Assembly (NCBI GenBank): GCA_963734065.1
Contig: CAVTFN010000003.1
Coordinates: 1,426,001-1,490,000 of the forward strand
Length of the DNA stretch: 64,000 nucleotides
Direction of reading: 5' to 3'
DNA from: DATBLE01 sp963734065
GTDB lineage: Bacteria; Actinomycetota; Thermoleophilia; Gaiellales; Gaiellaceae
Part shown: piece after piece, positions 17,391-25,821 of the stretch
Numbering within the stretch: position 1 is the first letter of the stretch
Layout of the letters: every line of letters starts with the position of its first letter
Notes under the pieces: model-generated
Seen by the model: only the letters and a program-made list of their open reading frames with translations
Told to the model about the DNA's origin: nothing
Database searches by the model: none
Program-made: the position numbers and the translations under genes

Positions 17391-17419
17391 GCCATTCGAC
17401 ACCTTAGGTGTCGAATGGC
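17391..17419. repeat. 29-base perfect palindrome between scpB and the thioredoxin-fold gene
   Basis: Arms 17391-17403 and 17407-17419 are exact reverse complements (13 bases, 14 with the inner T-A pair). It begins at the first base of the scpB stop codon and ends one base before the next start codon, filling the gap exactly. No T-run. Could act as a U-less terminator, an mRNA-processing or stability hairpin, or a REP-type repeat. Confidence 0.75.
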
Positions 17420-18015
17420 TACGCCGGACGTCGTTCTGCCAGCGCCTCGAGCCGGTCGCGGATCTCGTCGGCGGTGCCGCCGAGATCGTCGAGCCGCGGC
17501 AGCGCCGAGAGGCTCTCGAGGCCGAAGACCCGCTCGAACAGCGGAGTCGTCCGGTAGCGGACGGCGCCGCCCTCGTCGCGGCCCGACTCCGAGATCAGGC
17601 CGCGCTCGACGAGGCCGGCGACGACGGAGTCGGCGGCCACGCCCCGGATCCGCGCGACGTCCGGCCGGCTGCAGGGGCCGAGGTAGGCGATCACTGCGAG
17701 CGTCTCCAGCGCCGCCTGTGACAGGCCGCGCTCGACCGGGCGCTCGAACAGCCGAGCGCACGCCTCCGCTGCCGCCCGCGACGCGCGGAACGCGTATCCC
17801 CCGGCGACGTGCTCCAGCACGATGCCGCTCCTGCCCTCGGAGAACCGCTCGCCGAGCAGCTCCAGCGCCTGCTCGACGCGCGCGAGATCGTCGTCCGCGG
17901 CGACGGCGAGGTCCTCCGCCAAGAGGGGCTGGGACGCGACGACGAGCAGCGCCTCCAGCGTGTGCGTCAGATCGTCGACAGGGTTCGTGCTGATCAGGCG
18001 GAGCGGACGTTCCAC
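17419..18015 (-). CDS. scpB: Segregation and condensation protein ScpB
   Basis: 198 residues from GTG 18015, overlapping the scpA end by 22 bases. Two winged-helix domains as in ScpB: LEALLVVASQPLLAEDLA at the N-terminus and QAALETLAVIAYLGPCSRPD with IRGVAADSVVAGLVERGLI in the second. Partner of SMC and the ScpA kleisin in chromosome condensation. No ATG fits; GTG 18015 is the first plausible start. Its stop codon forms one end of the 17391-17419 palindrome. Confidence 0.9.
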   Translation of the reverse strand: MERPLRLISTNPVDDLTHTLEALLVVASQPLLAEDLAVAADDDLARVEQALELLGERFSEGRSGIVLEHVAGGYAFRASRAAAEACARLFERPVERGLSQAALETLAVIAYLGPCSRPDVARIRGVAADSVVAGLVERGLISESGRDEGGAVRYRTTPLFERVFGLESLSALPRLDDLGGTADEIRDRLEALAERRPA

Positions 18016-18761
18016 GAGCTGTCTCCTTCCTCGGCGGTCGCCGGAGTTCCTGCCTTGTGGATGCGGATGGGCGCGAACGGCCCGGCCTGCTCGATGCTGA
18101 TCTCCCCTGATCTGCGCAGCTCCAGCAGCGCGAGGAACGCGACAGCCTGCTCGAGGCGCGAGAGACCGGCCGCCTCCTGCTCGAAGTCGAAGCGGCGGCG
18201 ACGGCGAAGCAGCGCCCGGAAGCGCTCGAGGAACTGGACGACGGGCGGGAAGCGCAGGCCCATGTGGGCGAGCGAGACGGCCGGCGGCTCGGCCGCCAGC
18301 CCGCGCAGGGCAGTCGCGAGCGCCTCCGGCTGCTGCGGCGCGATCCGCGGCTCGGCACGCGGGACGAGCGGCGCCGGGCCGAGCCGGAAGTACCGGTCGT
18401 CCTCGGCCTCGAGGCGCTGCAGAAGCCACCCCGCCGCCTCCTTGATCCGGCGGAACTCTTCGAGCCGGCGGGCCAGCTCCTCGGCCGCCTCCTCCGGGTC
18501 GAGGTCGGCGAGCTCGACCTGTTCCTCCGGAAAGAGCTCGCGCGCCTTCAGCTCCAGTAGCGCCCCGACCAGCACGAGGAACTCGCCGCAGGCGTCCAGG
18601 TCCAGCCGTTCCTGCTCGACCAGGCGCTCGACGAACGTGACCACGACGTCGGCGACGTCGACGTCGCGCGGCTCCAGCTCCTCGCGCAGGACGAGCGTGA
18701 GCAACAGGTCGAACGGCCCCTCGAAGGCGTCGAGGTCGAGCTCGAGCTCCCGGACGTGCAC
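17994..18761 (-). CDS. scpA: Segregation and condensation protein ScpA (kleisin)
   Basis: 255 residues. N-terminal FEGPFDLLLTLVLREELEP is the ScpA signature; the C-terminal winged helix (about 190-245) includes RLEQAVAFLALLELRRSGEI. The middle is acidic and helical, as usual for the kleisin bridge between SMC heads. Overlaps scpB, and lies 9 bases after lgt. Confidence 0.94.
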   Translation of the reverse strand: MHVRELELDLDAFEGPFDLLLTLVLREELEPRDVDVADVVVTFVERLVEQERLDLDACGEFLVLVGALLELKARELFPEEQVELADLDPEEAAEELARRLEEFRRIKEAAGWLLQRLEAEDDRYFRLGPAPLVPRAEPRIAPQQPEALATALRGLAAEPPAVSLAHMGLRFPPVVQFLERFRALLRRRRRFDFEQEAAGLSRLEQAVAFLALLELRRSGEISIEQAGPFAPIRIHKAGTPATAEEGDSSWNVRSA

Positions 18762-18770
18762 GCGCCGAGG

Positions 18771-19652
18771 CTAGCGACGCGGGCGGACGCGGCCCTTGGG
18801 CACCGCCATCGCCGGCCCCTTCGGCACCTCGCGCGGCTTGCGCTTCAGCGTCGGCTCGCCGCTCTCGTGGAAGAACTGCCACCAGACGAAGAACGCGACC
18901 GAGATCACGCAGATCACCGCCGACACCCAGAAGTTCAGCCGCTCGCCGAGGAAATGGTGCGACGGGTCGACCCGCAGCAGCTCCTCGAACGTGCGCCCGA
19001 AGGTGTACAGGGCGACGTAGAGCGCGAAGAGGCCGGGCGGCTTGATCCGGAACCGCCACCCGATCAGGATCAGCACGCCCGCCATCCCCAGGTCGTAGAG
19101 GAACTCGTAGAGGAAGGTCGGCTGGAAGGTGTCGGAGAGGACGTACTGCGGCAGGCGGTGCCGTTCGTCGATCTTCAGGCCCCACGGCAGGTTCGTCGGC
19201 TTGCCGTACAGCTCCTGGTTGAACCAGTTGCCCCAGCGGCCGATGCCCTGGGCGATCAGGAGGCCCGGTGCGACCGCGTCCGCGAACAGCCGCACGCTCT
19301 CGCCGGAGCGGTGGATGATCACGGCGCCGGCGATGCAGCCGAACAGGATGCCGCCCCAGACGCCGAGGCCGCCTTGCCAGACGGCGAACGGCCCCCACCA
19401 GTGGTCGGGCACCTCGTCCCAGCTGGTGATGTCGTGGTAGACGCGCGCGCCGACGATCCCGAACGCGACGCCCCACACGGCAACCCGCAGGACGAGGTCC
19501 CAGTCGCCGCCGAGCCGCGTCCAGCGGACGCCGGTGAGCCAGACACACGCCGCGATCGCGACGAGCAGCATGAGCCCGTACATGTGGATGTGCAGCGGGC
19601 CGACGTCGATGACGCCGCTGCTCGGCGAGGGGATCGAGGCGACGGTCGGCAC
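18771..19652 (-). CDS. lgt: Prolipoprotein diacylglyceryl transferase
   Basis: 293 residues, about seven membrane spans. Transfers diacylglycerol to the lipobox Cys of prolipoproteins such as the EfeO at the left edge. Signature GRWGNWFNQELYGKPT (about 139-154), PTFLYEFLYDLG and FGRTFEELLRVDP are all present, including the conserved Arg, Asn and Glu residues. The C-terminal 30 residues are a basic tail. Just upstream of scpA. Confidence 0.96.
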   Translation of the reverse strand: MPTVASIPSPSSGVIDVGPLHIHMYGLMLLVAIAACVWLTGVRWTRLGGDWDLVLRVAVWGVAFGIVGARVYHDITSWDEVPDHWWGPFAVWQGGLGVWGGILFGCIAGAVIIHRSGESVRLFADAVAPGLLIAQGIGRWGNWFNQELYGKPTNLPWGLKIDERHRLPQYVLSDTFQPTFLYEFLYDLGMAGVLILIGWRFRIKPPGLFALYVALYTFGRTFEELLRVDPSHHFLGERLNFWVSAVICVISVAFFVWWQFFHESGEPTLKRKPREVPKGPAMAVPKGRVRPRR

Positions 19653-19698
19653 CGGCAGGATTCTGCCCGCGCCGTCGGATCGCCGCTAGCGACAAACG

Positions 19699-19902
19699 CT
19701 AGAGGAGGATGCGCAGCGCGGTGTCCGCGGGGCAGCCGCGCTCGAGCAGATCGACCGCGAGGTGCAGATCGACGTCGCTGCGGGCGGCGAGCTCGCAGGC
19801 GTCGACAGGGTCGTAACCGGCCCGCTCGAGCTCCTCGGCCCGCCAGCGCTCGATGCGCTCGGCCTCGGTCTCGACGTGGATATCGAGCTCAGCAGCTGAC
19901 AT
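19699..19902 (-). CDS. Small hypothetical protein
   Basis: 67 residues, no family recognised with certainty. Charged helix first (ETEAERIERWRAEELERAGY), then a second helix around ACELAARSDVDLHLAVDLLERG. No signal peptide or membrane segment. Codon use matches its neighbours and it lies 46 bases before lgt on the same strand, so it is probably real. Confidence 0.6.
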   Translation of the reverse strand: MSAAELDIHVETEAERIERWRAEELERAGYDPVDACELAARSDVDLHLAVDLLERGCPADTALRILL

Positions 19903-20007
19903 GGGATTGATCGCTGGTCATGTGTACCCGGTAGTTCGGCGGGAAATCGCAATCGGATTAGGGCCGGATGGCCTATTCGGCACTCACCCGGTCCCATCGG
20001 CAAGCGA

Positions 20008-20691
20008 TCAGCGAAACGAGCCCGCGATCCGGAGCGCCTGCGCCAGGGTGAGATCGCCTTCCAGTCTGAGCGTGAGCGGCCCGTGCTGCCAGAGCAGCAC
20101 CTGGCGGCGCAGGCGAACGGGCTCGGTCCGGACGACGCCGCCCGGAGCCACGTAGAGGAAGTGCGTGCCGCCGCTGATGAAGTACCCGGGCTGTCCGTGC
20201 ACCGTGACCGGGGCGATCGTCGTGTCGCGCTCGACGACCTTCTTGAGGAGGTCGATCCGCTCCCGGGCACGGAACTGCGAGACCAGCAGCCGCGTGCGGC
20301 CGTAGCGGTACCAGAGCAGGCTGCCGTCCCAGGTGACCTCGTCCGGCGGCCCGAGCAGGTCGGAGGCGAGCGGCCGGAAGCCGGCGGTGCGCGCAGCGTC
20401 GGCCGGCGAGATCGGCACGCCGAGGTCGAGCGGAGCGGTCCGGACGTCGGGCAGGCGGTCGACGTACTCGATGCGGGCACCCTGCAGGTGGAAGAAGCGC
20501 AGGATCGCCGAGCGTGCCGGCGGGACTGCGAACGCGACCGCCACGGCTGCGAGCGCGGCCGTGGCGACGACCAGCGCCGTGCGCCGCCGCTGGGGACGGC
20601 CGCGCAGGCGGGCGCGGACGGCAGGCGCGAGGTCGCGCTCGTCGGGGAGATCGACGAACGGGGCCAGCGCTCGCAGCTCGTGCTCGGTCAC
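20008..20691 (-). CDS. Membrane-anchored partner (likely anti-sigma factor) of the ECF sigma factor
   Basis: 227 residues from GTG 20691, overlapping the sigma stop as GTGA. Short cytoplasmic N-terminus (TEHELRALAPFVDLPDERDL), one membrane span (about 44-62, ALVVATAALAAVAVAFAVPP), then an extracytoplasmic domain of about 160 residues with a DUF4367-like look (LLWYRYGRTRLLVSQF, GQPGYFISGGTHFLYV). No zinc-binding HxxxCxxC anti-sigma motif is seen. Coupling to the sigma gene is the main support for an anti-sigma role. Confidence 0.75.
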   Translation of the reverse strand: MTEHELRALAPFVDLPDERDLAPAVRARLRGRPQRRRTALVVATAALAAVAVAFAVPPARSAILRFFHLQGARIEYVDRLPDVRTAPLDLGVPISPADAARTAGFRPLASDLLGPPDEVTWDGSLLWYRYGRTRLLVSQFRARERIDLLKKVVERDTTIAPVTVHGQPGYFISGGTHFLYVAPGGVVRTEPVRLRRQVLLWQHGPLTLRLEGDLTLAQALRIAGSFR

Positions 20692-21242
20692 GGGCTCTCC
20701 TCCAACTCCACGCGCAGCCGCTCGAGCGCGCGCGAGAGACGCGACTTGACGGTGCCCGGCCGGACGCCCAGCGCGGCGGCGGTCTCGGCCTCGGACAGAT
20801 CGAGGAAGTACCGGCACGCGATCGCCTCTCGGTCCTGCTCACCGAGCCGGTTGAGCGCGGCGAGCAGCTCCTGCCGCCGCTCGGCCCCGAGCAGAGTCGC
20901 CTCCGGGGAGGGGGCCGCCTCCCCGGAAGGCTCGTGTGCCGCCCGCAGCGCCAGTGCCGAGCGGCGGCCGGCCGACCGGCGCCGGTTGCGCGCCTCGTTG
21001 GCGACGATCCGCAGCAGCCACGGCTTGAACTCCGCCCCGGGCCGGAAGCGCCAGAGCGCCCGGTACGCCTTGACGAAACCGTCCTGGGCGGCCTCCTCGG
21101 CGTCCGCGGCGTTGCCGGCGACGACGTAGGCAGTGCGAAACGCGATCCCCTGGTATGCGTGCACGAGCTCCTCGTAGGCGTCGTGATCGCCCCGCCGCGC
21201 GCGGGCGACGAGCTCCGACTCGTCCTGTGGCCGGCCCACCAC
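20688..21242 (-). CDS. ECF-type RNA polymerase sigma factor
   Basis: About 184 residues; GTG 21242 and GTG 21239 are the candidate starts. Region 2: AYEELVHAYQGIAFRTAYVV, DAEEAAQDGFVKAYRAL and FKPWLLRIVANEARNRRR. Region 4: LGEQDREAIACRYFLDLSE and ALGVRPGTVKSRLSRALERL. Divergent from a VOC gene at 21279, only 36 bases away, so promoters are packed. Probably released when the coupled membrane protein senses an envelope signal. Confidence 0.92.
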   Translation of the reverse strand: MVGRPQDESELVARARRGDHDAYEELVHAYQGIAFRTAYVVAGNAADAEEAAQDGFVKAYRALWRFRPGAEFKPWLLRIVANEARNRRRSAGRRSALALRAAHEPSGEAAPSPEATLLGAERRQELLAALNRLGEQDREAIACRYFLDLSEAETAAALGVRPGTVKSRLSRALERLRVELEESP

Positions 21243-21278
21243 TGCGGCATATACACCCACCGGGGTAGCCTGGTTCCG

Positions 21279-21710
21279 ATGACGCGCGCGGTCGGGATCA
21301 ACCACGTCGCGCTCGAGGTCGGCGACCTGGACGAGGCACTCGACTTCTACGGGCAGATCTTCGAGCTCTCCCTGCGTGGCCGCCACGGTTCCTCGATGGC
21401 GTTCCTCGACCTGGGCGACCAGTTCATCGCGCTCTCCGCCCGCCGCGAGCAGCCGGCGGACGACGCGCGACATCTCGGCCTCGTCGTCGACGACCGCGAC
21501 GCGGCGCTCGCCTCGGCGCGAGCGGCGGGTGCCGACCTGCTCGGCGACAGCGACTTCCTCGACCCCTGGGGGAACCACATCCAGGTGGTCGACTACCGCG
21601 ACATCCAGTTCACGAAGGCCGACCGGATCCTCGAGGGGATGGGGCTCACGGGCCTGGAGAAGCGGCCGCAGGCGGTCGCCGAGCTGCGCGCGAAGGGCCT
21701 CGCCGACTGA
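21279..21710 (+). CDS. VOC-superfamily (glyoxalase-like) protein
   Basis: 143 residues, one vicinal-oxygen-chelate domain built of two beta-alpha-beta-beta-beta halves. INHVALEVGDLDEALDFYG opens the first half, with a His at a metal position; RHLGLVVDDRDAAL opens the second; FLDPWGNHIQVVDYRDI ends it with the typical DPxGN turn. Substrate unknown. The C-terminal 30 residues (TKADRILEGMGL onward) extend beyond the core fold. Confidence 0.82.
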   Translation: MTRAVGINHVALEVGDLDEALDFYGQIFELSLRGRHGSSMAFLDLGDQFIALSARREQPADDARHLGLVVDDRDAALASARAAGADLLGDSDFLDPWGNHIQVVDYRDIQFTKADRILEGMGLTGLEKRPQAVAELRAKGLAD

Positions 21711-21748
21711 CCGGGCGTGCAGGCCGGCCGTTTTCGGAGCACACTCTG

Positions 21749-22192
21749 ATGATGGAACCAACGACGGCTCGAGCCGCCGGCCACGCGTCGGTCGACGACT
21801 GCCGGGTGATCCAGCTGCGCACGGTCGAGGACCCGCGCGGGTCGCTCACGATCGTCGAGGGGGAGCTCGACATCCCCTTCCCGATCGAGCGCGTGTACCA
21901 CCTGCACGGCGTGCCGGCCGGCGGCCGGCGCGGCGGTCACGCCCACCGGCACCTCGAGCAGATCCTGATCGCGGTCGCGGGCGCCTTCGACGTGCTCCTC
22001 GACGACGGGGTCGCGCGGCGCCGCGTCCGGCTCGACGACCCGAGAGCCGGCCTCCACATCTCACCGGGTGTCTGGCGCGAGCTGGAGTCCTTCACGGACG
22101 GAGCCGTCTGCGTCGTGCTCGCGTCGATGCCGTACGACGACGACGACTACGAGCGCGACTACGAGGAGTTCCTCAACTGGCGCAGCCGCTAG
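21749..22192 (+). CDS. FdtA-like sugar 3,4-ketoisomerase (cupin)
   Basis: 147 residues. Single cupin of the FdtA/WxcM C-terminal family: DPRGSLTIVEGELDIPFPI, then YHLHGVPAGGRRGGHAHR with the HAH motif of the active site, and PGVWRELESFTDGAVCVVLAS. Relatives convert dTDP-4-keto-6-deoxyglucose to the 3-keto sugar. Overlaps by 16 bases the aminotransferase gene that would use that product, which supports the assignment. First gene of the glycan locus. Confidence 0.88.
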   Translation: MMEPTTARAAGHASVDDCRVIQLRTVEDPRGSLTIVEGELDIPFPIERVYHLHGVPAGGRRGGHAHRHLEQILIAVAGAFDVLLDDGVARRRVRLDDPRAGLHISPGVWRELESFTDGAVCVVLASMPYDDDDYERDYEEFLNWRSR

Positions 22193-23298
22193 CCGCCACG
22201 CGCGTCCCGTTCCTCGACGTCGCCGCGGCGTACGCGGAGCTCGCGCCCTCGATCGACGCGGCCGTCGACCGGGTGCTCCCGGGCGGCCGCTACCTGCTCG
22301 GGCCGGAGCTGGCCGCGTTCGAGCAGGAGTTCGCCGGCTTCGTCGGCACCCGCCACTGCGTCGCGGTCGGCAGCGGGCTCGACGCGCTCGGGCTGGTCGT
22401 CGAGGCGTGCGGCCTCTCGGCCGGCGACCAGGTGATCGTCCCCGGCAACACCTTCGTCGCCACCTGGCTGGCCGCCCACCGGGCAGGCGCGACGCCCGTG
22501 CCCGTCGATCCCGACCCGGAGACGTTCAACCTCGACCCCGGCGGGATCGAGGCTGCGGTCACCCCGCGCACGCGGATGATCGTCCCGGTGCACCTCTACG
22601 GCCGGCCGGCGGCGATGGACGACATCCGCGCGATCGCAGCCCGCCACGGCCTCTTCGTGCTCGAGGACGCAGCACAGGCGCACGGCGCCCGTTTCCGCGA
22701 CCGACGCGCCGGCGCGCTTGGAGACGCAGCCGCGTGGAGCTTCTACCCGTCGAAGAACCTCGGCGCGCTCGGCGACGGCGGCGCCGTCACCACCCACGAC
22801 GACGACCTGGCAGAGCGCCTCCGGATGCTCCGCAGCTACGGCGCCGCGGAGAAGTACCGGCACGAGCTCTCGGGCGTGAACTCGCGACTCGACGAGCTAC
22901 AGGCGGCCGTCCTCCGGGTCAAGCTGGAGCACCTCGACGCCTGGAACGAGCGCCGGTGCTCGGTCGCAGCCCGGTACCTGGACGGCCTCGCCGGGACCGG
23001 GCTCGTCCTGCCGGCTGCCCCGACCGACGCGGAGCACGTCTGGCACCTGTTCGTCGTCCGGGCTCCCCGGCGCGACGAGCTCCGTGCCTCGCTCGCGGAC
23101 GCGGGCATCGAGACCGGCGTCCACTATCCGCTCGCCGCCCACCGGCAGCCCGTCTTCGCCGGCCTCGGGATCGACCCCGGGTCGCTCCCGGTCTCGGAGC
23201 GTCTCCAGCACGAGGTGCTCAGCCTCCCGATCGGCCCCCACCTCACCGACGAGCAGGTCGACCACGTCGTCGACCGGATCCGCGCCTTCGATGCCTGA
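22177..23298 (+). CDS. DegT/DnrJ-family PLP sugar aminotransferase (FdtB-like)
   Basis: About 373 residues if started at CTG 22177, which has GAGGAG 8 bases upstream (22163-22168). No ATG, GTG or TTG is in frame near the expected start. PLP lysine in SFYPSKNLGALGDGG (about 190); VEDAAQ-type segment FVLEDAAQAHGARF; GNTFVATWLAAH and GVHYPLAAHRQPVF are family marks. It would aminate the 3-keto sugar made by the FdtA-like protein, giving a 3-amino-3,6-dideoxyhexose nucleotide. The gene overlaps its neighbour on each side. Confidence 0.9.
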   Translation: MAQPLAATRVPFLDVAAAYAELAPSIDAAVDRVLPGGRYLLGPELAAFEQEFAGFVGTRHCVAVGSGLDALGLVVEACGLSAGDQVIVPGNTFVATWLAAHRAGATPVPVDPDPETFNLDPGGIEAAVTPRTRMIVPVHLYGRPAAMDDIRAIAARHGLFVLEDAAQAHGARFRDRRAGALGDAAAWSFYPSKNLGALGDGGAVTTHDDDLAERLRMLRSYGAAEKYRHELSGVNSRLDELQAAVLRVKLEHLDAWNERRCSVAARYLDGLAGTGLVLPAAPTDAEHVWHLFVVRAPRRDELRASLADAGIETGVHYPLAAHRQPVFAGLGIDPGSLPVSERLQHEVLSLPIGPHLTDEQVDHVVDRIRAFDA

Positions 23299-24274
23299 CT
23301 CGTACCCGCTCGTCACGGTGATCGCGACCTGCTTCAATCACGAGCGCTACGTGGTCGCCGCCCTCGAGAGCATCCGCGCGCAGACCTACCCGAACATCCA
23401 GCTGATCGTCGCCGACGACGCCTCCGGCGATCGCTCCGTCGAGCTGATCCGGGCGTGGGCACGCGAGACGGACACGCGCTGCACGTTCGTCTTCCACGAG
23501 GAGAACCAGGGCGTGTGTCGGACGCGGAACGAGGCGCTCGCGCAGGCGCGGGGCGACTACGTGGCCGGGATCTCGACCGACGACCTGTGGCTGCCCGACC
23601 GGGTCGCCGTCCAGGTCGCGCAGCTGGAGGCGCTTCCGGTCACGGTCGGAGTCGCGTACGGCGACGCCGCCCGCATGGACGAGCACGGCAATCCGATCGC
23701 CGGTGACTTCATCGAGCACGTCGGCGAGGTCCGGGATCCGCCCGAGGGAGACATCTACGAGGCGTTGCTCACGCAGAACTTCATTCCGGCGATGGCCACG
23801 CTGGTCCGGCGCGAGTGCTACGCGACGGCCGGCCCGTACGACGAGTCGCTCGTCTACGAGGACTGGGACATGTGGCTGCGGATCGCACGCCATTACGAGT
23901 TCGCCTTCACTCCGGGCGTGCACGTCCGCTACCGCGTGCATGCGGCGTCGCTCAGCCAGCGGCTCGCCTCGGAGCGCTGGTGGTCGACCGACATGTCGAT
24001 CTTCCTCAAGCACATCGGTCACAGCCCCGCGTGGGACGCGATCCTCTGGGACCGGATCGCGCGCGCGGCGTACCGCCTCGACCGCCGGGAGCAGCTCGAG
24101 TACGCCAGGGCCAACCTGCGCGCCGGCCGGAACCTGCCCGCCCTCGTGCTCTACGGCCTCTGCCGCGCCCGCGTGCCGTACCGCCGCGTCGCGCCGCTGA
24201 AGCACGCCGTCGACGGGATCGGCGCGCGCTACGCCGGCCGGTCCGGAGGCTCCCCGACCGCGACCTCGTTGTAG
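23291..24274 (+). CDS. GT2-family glycosyltransferase
   Basis: 327 residues from ATG 23291, overlapping the aminotransferase stop. GT-A fold: LVTVIATCFNHERYVVAALES, VADDASGDRS, ENQGVCRTRNEAL, then a metal-binding DDLWLPD (DxD-like) near residue 97, and EDWDMWLRIARHYEF as acceptor-side motif. It likely transfers the amino sugar made by the two preceding enzymes. The last 46 bases run convergently over the hexapeptide transferase gene. Confidence 0.9.
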   Translation: MPDSYPLVTVIATCFNHERYVVAALESIRAQTYPNIQLIVADDASGDRSVELIRAWARETDTRCTFVFHEENQGVCRTRNEALAQARGDYVAGISTDDLWLPDRVAVQVAQLEALPVTVGVAYGDAARMDEHGNPIAGDFIEHVGEVRDPPEGDIYEALLTQNFIPAMATLVRRECYATAGPYDESLVYEDWDMWLRIARHYEFAFTPGVHVRYRVHAASLSQRLASERWWSTDMSIFLKHIGHSPAWDAILWDRIARAAYRLDRREQLEYARANLRAGRNLPALVLYGLCRARVPYRRVAPLKHAVDGIGARYAGRSGGSPTATSL

Positions 24275-24900
24275 CCGGCGACCTCAGCGACCACGACGGC
24301 CGGGTTGCCGGCGACGAGCGTGTGCTCCGGCACGTCACGGCGCACGACCGAGCCGGACGCGACCATCGCGTTCGCGCCGATCGAGACCTGCGGGTTGACG
24401 ACCGCGCCGGCGCCGACGAAGGCGCCGCGCCCGAGCGACACGTAGCCGCAGAGGTTGGCGCCCGGGCCGAGAGCGGCGTAGTCGTCGAAGGCGGCGTGGT
24501 GGCTGACGATCGCCCCGCGGCTGACCCAGACGAGCCGGCCGATCGTCGAGCGGGCGCCGATCAGCACGCCGGCGCCGAGGAAGCTCCCGTCGCCGACGAC
24601 GGCGGTCGAGGCCAGGCCGGCGCTCGGGTCGACGATCGTGAGAAACGAGCGGAAGCCGCGCCCGAGAGCTTCCCGCTCGACCGTCCAGCGGTGCCCCGGG
24701 GTGACGAACGGCAGCACGACCGGGAGCGACAGCCAGTCGTCGGGCAGCTCGTCGGGGCCGACGATCGGCGCGAGCCCCTCCGGGCGGTAGTCGGTCTCGA
24801 TGTTCGCGACGCCGCCGCGGACGGCATGGTCCAGCCGGAGCAGCGACTCCAGCACCTCGTCGACGAGCGGCGAGCCGACCCCGTACAGCACGCATTCCAC
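24229..24900 (-). CDS. NeuD/PglD-like hexapeptide-repeat acyltransferase
   Basis: 223 residues. N-terminal Rossmann-like part (YGVGSPLVDEVLESLL) followed by a left-handed beta-helix from about residue 95 (LASTAVVGDGSFLGAGVLIG, IGANAMVASGSVV, GNPAVVVAEV), with a His pair in AIVSHHAAFDD that could supply the catalytic His. Relatives N- or O-acetylate sugars. Together with the FdtA/FdtB pair it could complete a 3-acetamido sugar. Ends inside the 3' end of the GT2 gene on the other strand. Confidence 0.85.
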   Translation of the reverse strand: MECVLYGVGSPLVDEVLESLLRLDHAVRGGVANIETDYRPEGLAPIVGPDELPDDWLSLPVVLPFVTPGHRWTVEREALGRGFRSFLTIVDPSAGLASTAVVGDGSFLGAGVLIGARSTIGRLVWVSRGAIVSHHAAFDDYAALGPGANLCGYVSLGRGAFVGAGAVVNPQVSIGANAMVASGSVVRRDVPEHTLVAGNPAVVVAEVAGYNEVAVGEPPDRPA

Positions 24901-24909
24901 AGCTCGATG

Positions 24910-25821
24910 CTATGCCCCGTCGCGGCCGGAGGGCCGGAACAGAAAGCCGCGCGTCTCGTCCTGCTCGGGCGAGCCGCGAACGTCGGAGCGCTCGCCGAAG
25001 ACGAGCTCGCGGACGAGGTCCAGCCCGGAGCCGGAGACGGCCTCGAGCAGCTCGTCGCGGTTGAAGACCCAGCTGAGGAACTCCGTCCCGAGCCCGTAGC
25101 GCTGCGCCCGCTGGAGGACGACGAACGAGGGGCTTCGGAGGACGACCGGGACGCGGGCGAGGTAGAGGTAGCCGTGCGCGGCTCCGGCCAGGCCCCCGAG
25201 CACGTCCTGCCAGTGCTCGCTGTACTGGAGCGAGCTGCTCGCGACGACCAGGTCGTAGCGGCGCTCGAGGCAGGCGTCGTCCTCGTGGAAGTGAGCCTCC
25301 GGCAGGGCCTCGCGCCCGTACGCGCAGAGCGCCGGCAGATCCTTGCAGTGGTAGTCGATCGCCACTTCGGGTGGCAGGAGCGCCCGGCCGAGCAGGCAGA
25401 AGAGGCCTGCGCCGCCGCCCCAGTCGAGGATCGACACGGTGTCGCGGTCCCGGCTCGCGAGCGCGAGCGCGTAGGCGTAGCCGAGGACGATGTTCTGGTC
25501 CTTGACGCTCGGAGCGGTCTCGCGGAAGGCGGCGGAGGTCGGCAGCCCGATCGGTCCCGGGCCGGCGATCGCCGCCGCGTACGCGGGCAGCTTCTCGCGG
25601 TACGCCTCGACCACGGCCGCTTCCTCCCAGCCCTTGATCGTGGCGTGCGAGCGCCCGCGTGCCCAGCCCTCCGGCACGTACTCCCATTCCCGGAACCGAG
25701 GCACGACGCGCCCGAGCTCGCTCCGCGCGCGGTCCTTCGTGCGCCAGAGGAGCTTCCGGGCGCCTATGCCCCGTCCTTCACCGCGACCCAGGCGGCGAAG
25801 TTGAGGCAGCGCCAGAAGCAC
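24910..25821 (-). CDS. Putative SAM methyltransferase, TIGR04325-like
   Basis: 303 residues from the most upstream start; that start overlaps the preceding gene by 58 bases, so the true N-terminus may lie 20 to 50 residues further in (a GTG before PRFREWEYV is one option). SAM-binding motif SILDWGGGAGLFCLLGRAL (about 130) and DLVVASSSLQYSEHW are typical of the TIGR04325 family found in surface polysaccharide loci. Substrate is unknown, probably a glycan. Confidence 0.8.
   Translation of the reverse strand: MLLALPQLRRLGRGEGRGIGARKLLWRTKDRARSELGRVVPRFREWEYVPEGWARGRSHATIKGWEEAAVVEAYREKLPAYAAAIAGPGPIGLPTSAAFRETAPSVKDQNIVLGYAYALALASRDRDTVSILDWGGGAGLFCLLGRALLPPEVAIDYHCKDLPALCAYGREALPEAHFHEDDACLERRYDLVVASSSLQYSEHWQDVLGGLAGAAHGYLYLARVPVVLRSPSFVVLQRAQRYGLGTEFLSWVFNRDELLEAVSGSGLDLVRELVFGERSDVRGSPEQDETRGFLFRPSGRDGA

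Noticed and set aside
18016..19695. Upstream extension of the scpB frame across scpA and lgt
   Set aside because: No ScpB-like residues before residue 1 of the GTG 18015 form, and it is out of frame with real scpA and lgt.
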